Shown: positions 1 through 8,701, counted from the first letter of the stretch. The stretch is DNA of 64,000 bases from Chloroflexi bacterium 54-19 (GCA_001898225.1 MKTJ01000072.1:62001-126000); one strand, 5' to 3'. Notes: generated by a model not told the origin, from the sequence alone. Made by a program: numbers and translations.

Positions 1-84
1 TGCCTGACCCGCAAGAGATTGTACCGGTTTAAAGATAAAAGAAAGCCGTAATTATGAGTGTTCTTAATGAAAGGATGCCGGTTG

Positions 85-1254
85 ATGGCCTTGAAGCAAG
101 GTGAGAGTAACAACGGGGATATAACGAATAATAATGGAGAAAAGAACCGCGCTTTAGAAATTAAGGAACCGGCCAACCCGGTGCCCTTGCCCGTAATGGA
201 AACACCGGGAGCCGATATCAGTAAATTTATGGCCCTGCAGGGGACGCCTCGCCGCCAGAGCATGGAGGGCTTTGACCCAGATTACGTGGATATTGTTGAT
301 TATATCGTGCGAGTGACCCACCGCATCTGGGAAGAAAAAGGCATCGGTCTGATTTACGATACCTACGCCCACAACGTGGTGGTCCACACCACCGAGGGCA
401 CTTCTTACGGCCGTGAAAAAGTTGTAGCCGATACCGCTATCGGCCAGGCGGCTTTCTCGGACCTTTATTCGCCTGCCCAGGATGTTATCTGGACCGGCAA
501 TGATAAAGACGGGTTTCACACGTCGCACCGGGCTATCTACATGGGCACTAACAACGGCTATACCGCCTACGGCCCGCCGACCCACCGCCGGGTGGCCCGC
601 TGGGTTATCGCCCATTGTTTTGTAAAAGAAAACCGGATCGTGGAGGAGTGGCTGACCCGGGACGAGTTAGCGACGGTCCGACAGCTTGGTTACGATGAAA
701 TCGAATTAGCCCGGCGTATGGCCGCCCGCGAAGCCGCCCGGGGCCATAAAAATCTGGCCCGGAATACTCTCGGCGATGTCGACCGGGTGCTCGGCCAGAC
801 TACGCCGCCGCCTTTACCCCCGCTGGGGCCAGATTTTGAGCCGGAAAGTTTCGTCCGGCGCGTTTTGCACGAAGTCTGGAACTGGCGCTTACTCAACAAT
901 TTGCAAGAGTATTACTGGCCCAATTACGAAGGTTACGCCTCGACCAACCGCGAACTGTACGGCCTGGGCGACCTGGCCGGTTATATCCTCTCCCTGATCG
1001 CGGCCTTTCCTGACCTGGTTATGAAGGTGGATTGGGTCGGTTACCTGGGTGATGCCCGGAAAGGCTACCGGGTAGCGGTACGCTGGGTCATCCAGGGGAC
1101 GCACCTGGGTCCGGGTCATTATGGCGACCCCAGCGGCAAGCGGATAAAACTACTCGGCAATACTCACTATTTCATTAAAGACGGCAAGATTCTAAAAGAA
1201 TGGACCCTGTTCGATGAATTTGCGCTGCTCAAGCAAATCTACTGGCCTGACTAA
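85..1254 (+). CDS. Two-domain SnoaL/NTF2-like protein, paralog A
   Basis: Two SnoaL-like (ester-cyclase type, NTF2-fold) domains are visible, roughly residues 65-205 and 255-385. Each has the family pattern: a 'IWEE' or 'VWNW' helix, an AFPD-like turn, a 'GTH.GPG.YG.P.GK' loop and a closing 'KE(N/D)....EEW...DE' strand with the conserved Asp. The central phrase RQSMEGFDPDYVDIVDYIVR is shared by all five copies. SnoaL proteins include polyketide cyclases and many small-molecule isomerases or hydrolases, but the substrate here is unknown. No signal peptide is seen, so it is probably cytoplasmic. I chose ATG 85 because AAAGGA lies about 9 bases before it; an upstream GTG at 58 and ATG at 67 lack a good ribosome site. 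Paralog B starts 26 bases after the stop, so they are probably co-transcribed. Confidence 0.8.
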   Translation: MALKQGESNNGDITNNNGEKNRALEIKEPANPVPLPVMETPGADISKFMALQGTPRRQSMEGFDPDYVDIVDYIVRVTHRIWEEKGIGLIYDTYAHNVVVHTTEGTSYGREKVVADTAIGQAAFSDLYSPAQDVIWTGNDKDGFHTSHRAIYMGTNNGYTAYGPPTHRRVARWVIAHCFVKENRIVEEWLTRDELATVRQLGYDEIELARRMAAREAARGHKNLARNTLGDVDRVLGQTTPPPLPPLGPDFEPESFVRRVLHEVWNWRLLNNLQEYYWPNYEGYASTNRELYGLGDLAGYILSLIAAFPDLVMKVDWVGYLGDARKGYRVAVRWVIQGTHLGPGHYGDPSGKRIKLLGNTHYFIKDGKILKEWTLFDEFALLKQIYWPD

Positions 1255-1280
1255 CCTTTATTTTCCTGGAAAGGGTCAAA

Positions 1281-2432
1281 ATGACCGCTAAATCAGAAAA
1301 TACCCCCGCTGCCGCGCTTCAATCCGGCAGCCGTACTTACACCACGGGTGATGGGGCCGCCCTGTTACCTGTAATGGATGTGCCGGGGACCGACATCAGT
1401 AAATTTATGGCCCTGCAAGGGACGCCTCGCCGCCAGAGCATGCAGGGCTTTGATCCTGATTATGTAGATATTGTCGATTATATCGTGCGAGTGACGCACC
1501 GCATCTGGGATGAGAAGGCCATTGGCCTGATCTACGACACTTATTCCCAGGATGTGGTAATCCATACCAGCGATGGCAATTCTTATGGCCGGGATAAAGT
1601 CGTAGCCGATTCCATGAAGAAGATGGCCGCCTTCCCGGACTGCCGCCCTATTGCCAGCGATGTAATCTGGAGTGGTAATGACGTGGATGGGTTTCACAGT
1701 TCCCACCGGATAGCCTGGATAGGGACCAATACCGGGTGGAGCAGCTACGGCCCACCGACAAACCGCCGGGCTACCCGGCTGGGTGTGGCTCACTGCCTGG
1801 TAAAGGAGAACCGGATTATCGAAGAATGGATTGCCAGGGAAGAAATGAACGTAATCTGGCAACTCGGCCTGGACGCGCACGAACTGGCCCGCAAAAGCGC
1901 GGCAGCCGAGGCGGCGGTAGGGGTCAAGCCCCCGGTCCCACAAAACTTTGGCGAGGTCGAACGGGTGCTGGGCCAGACTACGCCCGCCCCTCTGCCGCCA
2001 AAGCCGGACCGGTTTGAGGTCGAGAACTTCATCCAGCGTTATTACCAGGAAGTCTGGAACTGGCGCATGTTTAACAAAATCAACGAATACTGTATCCCCA
2101 ACTACCAGAGCCATATTGCTACCAATCGCAACCTTTACGGTTTGGGTGATTATAAAGCTTACATTCTTGGTTTGATGGCAGCTTTCCCTGACCTGGTGAT
2201 GTACGTGGACCATATTTGTTGCCTGGGCGACCCCGAAAAAGATTACCGGGTAGCGGTGCGCTGGTGGTTGCAGGGCAGCCATACCGGGCCGGGGCCGTAT
2301 GGCCCGCCCACCGGCAAACGGGTTCAACTGCTCGGCTTCAGTCATTTCCTTATCAAAGACGGCAAATTTGTTAAAGAGTGGACTTTGTACGACGAGTTTG
2401 CCCTGTTTAAGCAAATTTACTGGCCTGTTTGA
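1281..2432 (+). CDS. Two-domain SnoaL/NTF2-like protein, paralog B
   Basis: Same architecture as paralog A: a variable 35-residue N-terminal tail, then the RQSMQGFDPDYVDIVDYIVR segment, SnoaL domain 1, the linker 'GEVERVLGQTTPAPLPP', and SnoaL domain 2 ending in KQIYWPV. The ATG is preceded by GGAAAGGG at suitable spacing. DNA around 1395-1460 is nearly identical to paralog A (about 205-270), which indicates recent duplication or conversion. Function is unknown beyond the fold. The conserved Asp near the end of each domain ('EEWIAREE', 'KEWTLYDEF') is Glu in domain 1, so domain 1 may not keep the canonical acid. Confidence 0.8.
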   Translation: MTAKSENTPAAALQSGSRTYTTGDGAALLPVMDVPGTDISKFMALQGTPRRQSMQGFDPDYVDIVDYIVRVTHRIWDEKAIGLIYDTYSQDVVIHTSDGNSYGRDKVVADSMKKMAAFPDCRPIASDVIWSGNDVDGFHSSHRIAWIGTNTGWSSYGPPTNRRATRLGVAHCLVKENRIIEEWIAREEMNVIWQLGLDAHELARKSAAAEAAVGVKPPVPQNFGEVERVLGQTTPAPLPPKPDRFEVENFIQRYYQEVWNWRMFNKINEYCIPNYQSHIATNRNLYGLGDYKAYILGLMAAFPDLVMYVDHICCLGDPEKDYRVAVRWWLQGSHTGPGPYGPPTGKRVQLLGFSHFLIKDGKFVKEWTLYDEFALFKQIYWPV

Positions 2433-2705
2433 TTTGAATTTAAGCTAGATATAGCTTTCCTAAGCCGCAAGAGAAAGTTTCGGATTTTGCGGAGTTAAAT
2501 CGTAAAACTATTAGTTTATTTCTTCCCGAAAACAGGTTAAAATAGGCTATGCATAAGTATGCAATAGTGTTATGTAAAATCGCCTGTAACTTTGATAGGA
2601 CCAGATAAATATGCGGCTCTAATATTTAGAGGTCTGATATTTTCTGATATTTAAGGAAAAACAAACTATGGTTTAAAATTTTGTTGGAAAGGTCCGGTTC
2701 AATTT
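2433..2705. other. Intergenic region before the oxidase gene
   Basis: AT-rich spacer without a recognisable ORF. It probably holds the promoter of the flavoenzyme and LacI pair. A 14-bp dyad is listed separately. No terminator with a clear T-tract was found after paralog B, so read-through from A-B is possible. Confidence 0.5.
2550..2563. promoter_or_regulatory. 14-bp dyad, possible operator
   Basis: TGCATA-AG-TATGCA is a perfect inverted repeat with a 2-base centre, about 140 bases upstream of the flavoenzyme start. It lacks the central CG typical of LacI-family sites. Assignment to the adjacent LacI regulator is therefore only a possibility. Confidence 0.25.
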
Positions 2706-3872
2706 ATGGGCACGCAAAAATATGATGTTATCGTGGTAGGGCTGGGAGCCATGGGAAGCGCGACGGCGTACCATCTCGCTCGCCGGGGCTACCGGGTGCT
2801 GGACCTGGATGCCAATCCCCGCCGTCACAAAAACGGTTCGTCCCACGGCACCAGCCGGATTATCCGCGAGGCTTACCTGGAAGGGGCGGATTATGTCCCG
2901 CTTGTGCAAAGGGCTTATGAGCTCTGGCGCGAACTCGAAGCCGAAAGCGGGCAGCACCTGCTAAATATTACCGGCTGCCTGACCATCAGCGAACCCCAGA
3001 ACAGCTTTGTAAGTGGGGCCCTCGCCAGTTGCCGCCGGTTTAATTTGCCTCACGAATACCTGAGCGCCGCCGAAGTAAACCGGCACTTCCCCGGTTATAC
3101 CCTGAGTGAAAACCTGGCGGCTGTTTTCGAACCAAACGGCGGATACCTTTTACCGGAAGAATGCGTCCTGGCTCACCTCGACCTGGCTTTGCGCCACGGG
3201 GCCGAAATTCATCACGAAGAACCGGTTTTGAAGTGGTCTGCCCCTGGCGAAAATGAAGTGGTGGTTGAGACCGCCCAGGGCACCTATTCAGCCGAGCGGT
3301 TAGTAATTACTACCGGGCCCTGGGCCAGCGAGTTACTGGCCGAACTGGGTATTCCTTTGAAGGTCTGGCGCATCGTCAATGCCCATTTTGAGCCGGACGA
3401 ACCGGCCCGCTTTTTACCTGAAGTTTTCCCGGTCTATCTGTTGGAAGTGCCCGAAGGAAAGTATTACGGCTTTCCGGCCCTGCCGGGAGAAGGTCTGAAA
3501 CTGGGCCGCCACGATATCGGTGAACTTTGCACCCCCCAGACAATCAACCGGGAGGTTGCTCCTTCTGAAATTGAGCAGCTCAAAAACATCCTTGATAAAT
3601 ACATGCGCGGCGGCGCGGCTGCATTCAAATGGAGTTTGACTTGCATGTATACCCTTACGCCCGACCGCAATTTCGTGCTTGACCGGCATCCCGGCCAATC
3701 AAACGTGGTTTACGGGTGTGGTTTTTCGGGGCATGGTTTCAAATTCGCGGCAGCCATCGGTGAAGTATTGGCCGAGCTGGCCGTAGATGGCCGGTCCCAG
3801 CAGTCTATCGAGTTTTTGTCAGCAGCTCGTTTCAATAAAGATGCTAAAGATACTCAACTTATCCAAAATTAG
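2706..3872 (+). CDS. Sarcosine oxidase / N-methyltryptophan oxidase-like flavoenzyme
   Basis: FAD-dependent amine oxidase of the monomeric sarcosine oxidase (MSOX/SolA) family. The N-terminus has the dinucleotide-binding motif VVGLGAMGSATAYHLARRG (about residues 10-28), followed by the family phrase SSHGTSRIIREAY. The C-terminal part reads CMYTLTPDRNFVLDRHP and then GCGFSGHGFKFAAAIGE. Cys313 sits where MSOX attaches FAD covalently. Length (388 aa) is normal. Family members oxidise secondary N-methyl amino acids to the amino acid, formaldehyde and H2O2; the exact substrate cannot be read. It lies between SnoaL paralogs B and C and is followed 4 bases later by a LacI gene, so both probably belong to one catabolic locus. 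ATG 2706 has GGAAAGG upstream. Confidence 0.85.
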   Translation: MGTQKYDVIVVGLGAMGSATAYHLARRGYRVLDLDANPRRHKNGSSHGTSRIIREAYLEGADYVPLVQRAYELWRELEAESGQHLLNITGCLTISEPQNSFVSGALASCRRFNLPHEYLSAAEVNRHFPGYTLSENLAAVFEPNGGYLLPEECVLAHLDLALRHGAEIHHEEPVLKWSAPGENEVVVETAQGTYSAERLVITTGPWASELLAELGIPLKVWRIVNAHFEPDEPARFLPEVFPVYLLEVPEGKYYGFPALPGEGLKLGRHDIGELCTPQTINREVAPSEIEQLKNILDKYMRGGAAAFKWSLTCMYTLTPDRNFVLDRHPGQSNVVYGCGFSGHGFKFAAAIGEVLAELAVDGRSQQSIEFLSAARFNKDAKDTQLIQN

Positions 3873-3876
3873 AGGG

Positions 3877-4896
3877 ATGGGTGCACCAGTGAATCCAGGC
3901 AGGGTAACCTCGGTTGATGTAGCGCGGCACGTCGGTGTCTCCCAGTCCACCGTTTCCCGGACCTTTAGCAACGACTCTACGGTCGCCCCGGAAACCCGCC
4001 GAAAGGTTTTGCAGGCGGCAATTGAGCTTGGCTATACCCCCAACGCTATCGCCCGCAGCCTGTCCATGCAGCAAACTTTGATTGTCGGCATTATGGTTGC
4101 GCATAGTTCCAGTCCCTTCCAACCCTACGCCATGGAAAAGCTTATCCAGGGGTTGCAGCGGATTGGGCGGCAAGCGCTGGTCTTTACGCCCGGTCCCGAC
4201 CAGGAGTTCGATGACGTGTTGCCTATTGTCCTGCAGTATCAGGTAGACGCCCTTATTGTAACGGCAGCGACCCTTTCTTCGGAAAGGCTAAGCGATTTCG
4301 AGCGAAAAGGCACCCCGGTTATTTTGTTCAACCGCTATACCCCTGGGGAAGCTACCAGCGCGGTCTGTTGCGATAATATCGAGGGGGGCCGCATGGTCGC
4401 TAATTTACTTTTGGATGCGGGCCACAAACGGCTGGCTTATATTGCCGGAAACCAGGACAGTTCAACCAACCGCGACCGCATGAAAGGTTTTACCGACCGG
4501 TTGTGGGAGCGGGGCGCCATTAAACCCCTGGTAGAACAGGCGGGTTATACCTACGAAGAAGGCTACGCCGCCGCCCGGCGGTTACTGGCCCGCGACGACC
4601 CCCCCGACGCTATTTTTTGCGCCGGGGATATTATTGCCCTGGGCGCTTTGGACCAGGCCCGCGATGCCGGGGTAAAGGTGCCCCAGGAGCTTTCGGTTAT
4701 CGGTTTTGACGATATTCCGATGGCAAGCTGGTCGGCCTACTCCCTGACAACTGTTCGCGAGCCGATCGATGAAATGATTGATTTAACTATGCAATTGCTG
4801 GTCGAACGCCTGGAAAACCCTGATACCGAGCCGGTTATAAAACTGCTTCCCGGCACTCTGGTGCGCCGCCGTACGGCCCGGTTGCCGGGTTCCTAG
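3877..4896 (+). CDS. LacI-family transcriptional regulator
   Basis: N-terminal LacI helix-turn-helix (VTSVDVARHVGVSQSTVSRT), followed by the periplasmic-binding-protein-like effector domain. That domain ends in the typical 'SVIGFDDIPMASW' and 'TTVREP' segments. Length is about 340 aa, normal for the family. An in-frame extension begins inside the flavoenzyme gene, but the HTH starts right after ATG 3877/GTG 3889, and AGAGGG at 3871-3876 suits GTG 3889 best. It probably represses the SnoaL/flavoenzyme locus in response to a small ligand; no canonical LacI operator was found nearby. Confidence 0.88.
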   Translation: MGAPVNPGRVTSVDVARHVGVSQSTVSRTFSNDSTVAPETRRKVLQAAIELGYTPNAIARSLSMQQTLIVGIMVAHSSSPFQPYAMEKLIQGLQRIGRQALVFTPGPDQEFDDVLPIVLQYQVDALIVTAATLSSERLSDFERKGTPVILFNRYTPGEATSAVCCDNIEGGRMVANLLLDAGHKRLAYIAGNQDSSTNRDRMKGFTDRLWERGAIKPLVEQAGYTYEEGYAAARRLLARDDPPDAIFCAGDIIALGALDQARDAGVKVPQELSVIGFDDIPMASWSAYSLTTVREPIDEMIDLTMQLLVERLENPDTEPVIKLLPGTLVRRRTARLPGS

Positions 4897-5021
4897 CAAA
4901 GCAAGATTTTTGATTTTCTATTTTTGTTAATTCTATAGCCAGAACCCTACCTGCCTGGGGGCAAGGCTGTTTGGTTTTACCCTTTTTCAGTACTCTTACT
5001 TATTTTAAAGGAGTCAACTTG

Positions 5022-6155
5022 ATGCCCAGTCCAGAAAACGGCCGCACAACCTGGGAAAGACTATCCCAACCTCCTAACCCTGCAATAAAGGGTCTGGCCG
5101 GTCAGGATATCAGCAAAATGCTGGCCCTTAAAGGTACTTCCCCTTCCCGACGCCAACCTCTGGCCGGTTTCGATCCCGATTATGTTGATATCATCGATTA
5201 TATCGTACGCTGCACCCACAAAATCTGGGAAGAACGCAATGTCGGGCTTCTCTACAGCCACTATGCCAGCAACGTGGTGGTACATACCCCCGATAGCGAA
5301 ATCGTAGGGCGAGATAAGATCATCACCGAAACCATCAAAATGCAGGCCGCTTTCCCGGATTTACGCATTTATGCCGAGGACGTTATCTGGAGCGGCGACG
5401 ATAAGACCGGTTTCCATACTTCCCACCGGGCCACCTGGGTTGCTCGCAATACCGGGTACAGTCGCTATGGCGCGCCGACCGGGCGGCGGGTGGTTTACCG
5501 GGAGATTGCCCATTGTATCGTTAAAGAAAACCGGATAACCGAAGAATGGACATCTCGCGATGAACTGGCGATGGTCTGGCAAATGGGGTTAGATGCCTTT
5601 GACCTGGCCCGGCGGGTCGCCGCCCGGGAAGTCGAAGACGGTTTCCGCCCACCTATCCTTCTTGGCACGGGTGAAGTAGAACGATTACTTGGCCAAACCA
5701 CCCCGGAACAGGTGCCGCCCCCGCCCCAGGAAGGGTTTGACGTGGAGTACTTCGTGCGTCGGGCCATCCACGAAATCTGGAACTGGCGCATGTTCGGTAA
5801 AATCCGCGACTATTATCTCCCCAATTTCCAGAGCTACAATTCGAGCAACCGGATCCTCTACGGCTGGGGAGATTTAGAGGTTTTTGTTACCCAGATGCTG
5901 GCAGCCTTTCCGGATGGCCGGATGCTCCCGGATCAAGTCCTCGTAAACAGTGACGAACCAGGCGTTTACCGGGTGGCAGTCCGCTGGTATTTTCAGGGCA
6001 CTCACCAGGGACCGGGCCTTTACGGTGAGCCTACCGGTAAACCAGTTCAAATTATGGGCACAACCCATTATGAAATACAAAATGAAAAATTCGTCCGGGA
6101 GTGGTACGTTTTCGACGAGTTTTCCCTGCTCAAGCAAATTTATGGACCGGCCTAA
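5022..6155 (+). CDS. Two-domain SnoaL/NTF2-like protein, paralog C
   Basis: Third copy of the array: N-terminal tail, QPLAGFDPDYVDIIDYIVRC, SnoaL domain 1, linker 'GEVERLLGQTTPEQVPPP', SnoaL domain 2 ending KQIYGPA. ATG 5022 is chosen because AAAGGAG lies 7-8 bases before it; upstream in-frame codons have no such signal. Domain 1 reads 'EEWTSRDEL' and domain 2 'REWYVFDEF', so the conserved acidic position is present in both. Positions 5710-5821 are identical to a segment of paralog D (see repeat entries). Function beyond the fold is unknown. Confidence 0.8.
   Translation: MPSPENGRTTWERLSQPPNPAIKGLAGQDISKMLALKGTSPSRRQPLAGFDPDYVDIIDYIVRCTHKIWEERNVGLLYSHYASNVVVHTPDSEIVGRDKIITETIKMQAAFPDLRIYAEDVIWSGDDKTGFHTSHRATWVARNTGYSRYGAPTGRRVVYREIAHCIVKENRITEEWTSRDELAMVWQMGLDAFDLARRVAAREVEDGFRPPILLGTGEVERLLGQTTPEQVPPPPQEGFDVEYFVRRAIHEIWNWRMFGKIRDYYLPNFQSYNSSNRILYGWGDLEVFVTQMLAAFPDGRMLPDQVLVNSDEPGVYRVAVRWYFQGTHQGPGLYGEPTGKPVQIMGTTHYEIQNEKFVREWYVFDEFSLLKQIYGPA
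5710..5821 (+). repeat. 112-bp identical block, copy 1 (in paralog C)
   Basis: The sequence from 5710 to 5821 is identical to 6990-7101, exactly 1280 bases downstream. One mismatch at 5709/6989 is followed by 18 further matching bases. It encodes the linker end and the start of SnoaL domain 2 (FDVEYFVRRAIHEIWNWRMF). Flanking parts of the two genes are clearly diverged, including at silent positions. Confidence 0.9.
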
Positions 6156-6247
6156 CCGGTATTTTTAGAACCTGTCACCGTTTGATGCTCATCTCAAATT
6201 GGTAACAGCCTTCTTGGAGGTATCCTGTAACCGGGATTGGAGAAAAT

Positions 6248-7435
6248 ATGCCTTCTAAAAAAGAATTAACCCGACCAACCGAACCAACCGGCCTCAACAC
6301 CGAACCGGAAATTGAAAATCCGGCGGCAGCACCTGCCGCAACTGTTGACCAGCCAACCCCTGTTTTGCAGGTAATGGATATCACTCGCACCGATTATAGT
6401 AAATTTGCGTCCCTGCAAAACACCCCTCGCCGCCAGAGCATGCGGGGGTTTGACGCTGATTATGCCGACATCGTAGATTACATTGTACGGGTAACCCACC
6501 GCATCTGGGAGGAAAAAAATGTGGGGCTGCTCTACCGCCATTATGCCCACAATATTTCTATCTATACGACCGAGGGCAATTCTTACGGGCGGGATAAGGT
6601 AATCCAGGACACTATAAAATCTATTGCAGCCTTTCCGGATGTTCGCATCATACCCGAAGAAATAATCTGGAGCGGTAACGACACCACCGGGTTCCATACC
6701 TCGCACCGGGGGGTCTGGATGGGAACCAATACCGGGTACAGCAATTACGGCGCTCCTACCGGCAAACGGGTTCTCAGGCGCAGCGTGGCCCACTGTGTCA
6801 TTAAGGATAATTTTATCTACGAGGAATGGATTACGCGGGACGAACTGGCGGTAGTCTGGCAGTTAGGGTTTGACGCTGTCAGTCTTGCAAAAAAAGTGGC
6901 GGAACGCGATTACGCTTCGGGAGTAAAGGCTCCCATGCCGTTAGGAACCGGCGAAGTAGAACGGTTACTCGGCCAAACCACCCCGGAAGAGGTGCCGCCC
7001 CCGCCCCAGGAAGGGTTTGACGTGGAGTACTTCGTGCGTCGGGCCATCCACGAAATCTGGAACTGGCGCATGTTCGGTAAAATCCGCGACTATTATCTCC
7101 CTAATTATTCCTGCACGACCAGCGGCAACCGGGTGCTGATTGGCCGGAGCGCTCTGCAAGCCGATATTACCCAGAAAATCGCCGCTTTCCCGGATGCCCG
7201 CATGCTGGTTGACCACGTTTTTTGGATGGGTAATGAACAGGACGGTTACCGGGTATCGGTGCGCTGGTATTTGCAAGGTACCCACGGTGGGCCGGGATTT
7301 TACGGTGAGCCGACCGGCAAACGCGTAAAAATGATGGGGCACACCCATTACCTGATAGAAAACCGTAAATTTGTGAAAGAATGGACCCAGTGTGACGAAT
7401 TTGCCCTGCTCAAGCAAATTTACTGGCCAATCTAG
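6248..7435 (+). CDS. Two-domain SnoaL/NTF2-like protein, paralog D
   Basis: Fourth copy: a longer Pro/Ala-rich N-terminal tail (about 50 residues), RQSMRGFDADYADIVDYIVR, SnoaL domain 1, linker, SnoaL domain 2 ending KQIYWPI. GGAGAAAAT directly precedes ATG 6248. The start of domain 2 is shared base for base with paralog C. The closing strand of domain 2 is 'KEWTQCDEF', keeping the acidic residue. Probably co-transcribed with C (92-base gap) and E (52-base gap). Confidence 0.8.
   Translation: MPSKKELTRPTEPTGLNTEPEIENPAAAPAATVDQPTPVLQVMDITRTDYSKFASLQNTPRRQSMRGFDADYADIVDYIVRVTHRIWEEKNVGLLYRHYAHNISIYTTEGNSYGRDKVIQDTIKSIAAFPDVRIIPEEIIWSGNDTTGFHTSHRGVWMGTNTGYSNYGAPTGKRVLRRSVAHCVIKDNFIYEEWITRDELAVVWQLGFDAVSLAKKVAERDYASGVKAPMPLGTGEVERLLGQTTPEEVPPPPQEGFDVEYFVRRAIHEIWNWRMFGKIRDYYLPNYSCTTSGNRVLIGRSALQADITQKIAAFPDARMLVDHVFWMGNEQDGYRVSVRWYLQGTHGGPGFYGEPTGKRVKMMGHTHYLIENRKFVKEWTQCDEFALLKQIYWPI
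6990..7101 (+). repeat. 112-bp identical block, copy 2 (in paralog D)
   Basis: Second copy of the block at 5710-5821. Immediately downstream the genes diverge to unrelated codons (C reads NFQSYNSSNR, D reads NYSCTTSGNR), so the tract has sharp borders. Confidence 0.9.
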
Positions 7436-7487
7436 TACGGAACCCTTAACGAAGGTAATCAAAGATTAACTTGGAGGTATGTTTATA

Positions 7488-8594
7488 ATGACCGCAAAAA
7501 ACGAACAGAGTGATAACAACCAAAAAGCTCTTACTATCTTTGATGTGCCGGGCACCGGCATTGATAAGTTTATGTCCCACGGCCACGAAAAACGCCAGGG
7601 CATGCAGGGTTTCGACCCCGATTATGTCGATATTGTTGATTACATTATTCGCTGCACCCATAAAATCTGGGAGGAGCGCAATGTCGGGTTAATTTATTCG
7701 CACTATGCCCATAACGTTTTAATTCATACCACCGATGGTATCACCTACGGCCGCGATAAAGTAATCGCCGATTCAATCAAAACGATGGCCGCCTTTCCGG
7801 ATGTGCGGCTTTTTGGCGATGATGTGATCTGGAGCGGAAACGACCGGGAGGGGTTTCATTCTTCGCACCGGATTATGTGGGTAGCTCACAATACCGGCTA
7901 TAGTATCTATGGTCCCCCCACAGGACGCCGGGTGACCCGTTTCGGTATCGCACATTGTTATGTCAAAGAGAACCGGGTGGTTGAAGAATGGATCGCCAGG
8001 GATGAACTGGCCCTGATCCGCCAGTTAGGCTTTGACGAATTCGAACTGGCCCGCCGAATGGTCGAGCGCGATTATGCCGCCGGGATTAAAAGCCCGGTCC
8101 CGGTTGGTACGGGCGAGGTAGATCGCCTGCTGGGTCAGACCACCCCGGAAGCCATTCCCGAAAAAGGGGCCTCTTTCGACCCTGAAAATTTCATCCGGCG
8201 GTTTTTTCAGGAGGTTTGGAACTGGCGCATGTTCGGCAAATTAAACGAGTATTTCGTACCAAACTATATGGGCCGGGTGCCAACCAACCGCGAGCTATAC
8301 GGGTTAGGTGATTTAAGCGCCTATATTACCCAGTTGATTGCGGCTTTTCCCGATGCTCGTATCCTGGTAGACCATATCTGTTACCTGGGGGATGAAACGG
8401 AAGGTTACCGCCTGGCGGTGCGCTGGACCATGCAGGGCACTCACCAGGGACCGGGCTACCTGGGTGAACCGCGGGGCAAACGGGTAAATTTGATGGGTAT
8501 TTCCCACTTTATCATCAAAAATGGGAAAATTCTAAGAGAGTGGACAACTTATGACGAATTTGCCCTCTTAAAACAGACCTTGTGGCCGGTCTAA
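7488..8594 (+). CDS. Two-domain SnoaL/NTF2-like protein, paralog E
   Basis: Fifth and last copy, with the shortest N-terminal tail. It reads RQGMQGFDPDYVDIVDYIIR, then SnoaL domain 1 with 'EEWIARDEL', the linker 'GEVDRLLGQTTPEAIPE', and SnoaL domain 2 with 'REWTTYDEF'. The start is ATG 7488: GGAGG at 7473-7477 is 10 bases before it but touches the alternative ATG 7479. Ends just before a 23-bp perfect hairpin that may end the transcription unit. Confidence 0.8.
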   Translation: MTAKNEQSDNNQKALTIFDVPGTGIDKFMSHGHEKRQGMQGFDPDYVDIVDYIIRCTHKIWEERNVGLIYSHYAHNVLIHTTDGITYGRDKVIADSIKTMAAFPDVRLFGDDVIWSGNDREGFHSSHRIMWVAHNTGYSIYGPPTGRRVTRFGIAHCYVKENRVVEEWIARDELALIRQLGFDEFELARRMVERDYAAGIKSPVPVGTGEVDRLLGQTTPEAIPEKGASFDPENFIRRFFQEVWNWRMFGKLNEYFVPNYMGRVPTNRELYGLGDLSAYITQLIAAFPDARILVDHICYLGDETEGYRLAVRWTMQGTHQGPGYLGEPRGKRVNLMGISHFIIKNGKILREWTTYDEFALLKQTLWPV

Positions 8595-8603
8595 ACCAGA
8601 ACC

Positions 8604-8653
8604 GTCGTGGTGGCTACTTCGTTCATCCGAATGAACGAAGTAGCCACCACGAC
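8604..8653. terminator. Perfect 23-bp stem-loop between convergent genes
   Basis: Arms 8604-8626 and 8631-8653 are perfect inverse complements around the loop CCGA. It lies 9 bases after the SnoaL array and 48 bases before the end of the convergent DUF899 gene, so it probably acts as a bidirectional terminator or 3'-end stabiliser. No T-tract follows on either strand, so it is not a canonical intrinsic terminator. Confidence 0.55.
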
Positions 8654-8701
8654 CACCATTCAGGGCGATTTTCCGGCCTAATCTTCGGGACACGCATTTT
8701 C

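Noticed and set aside
1365..2414. Long antisense open frame (349 codons) opposite SnoaL paralog B
   Set aside because: It mirrors the codon pattern of the real gene, has no ribosome site and similar antisense frames occur opposite the other paralogs. The plus-strand gene has clear family motifs.
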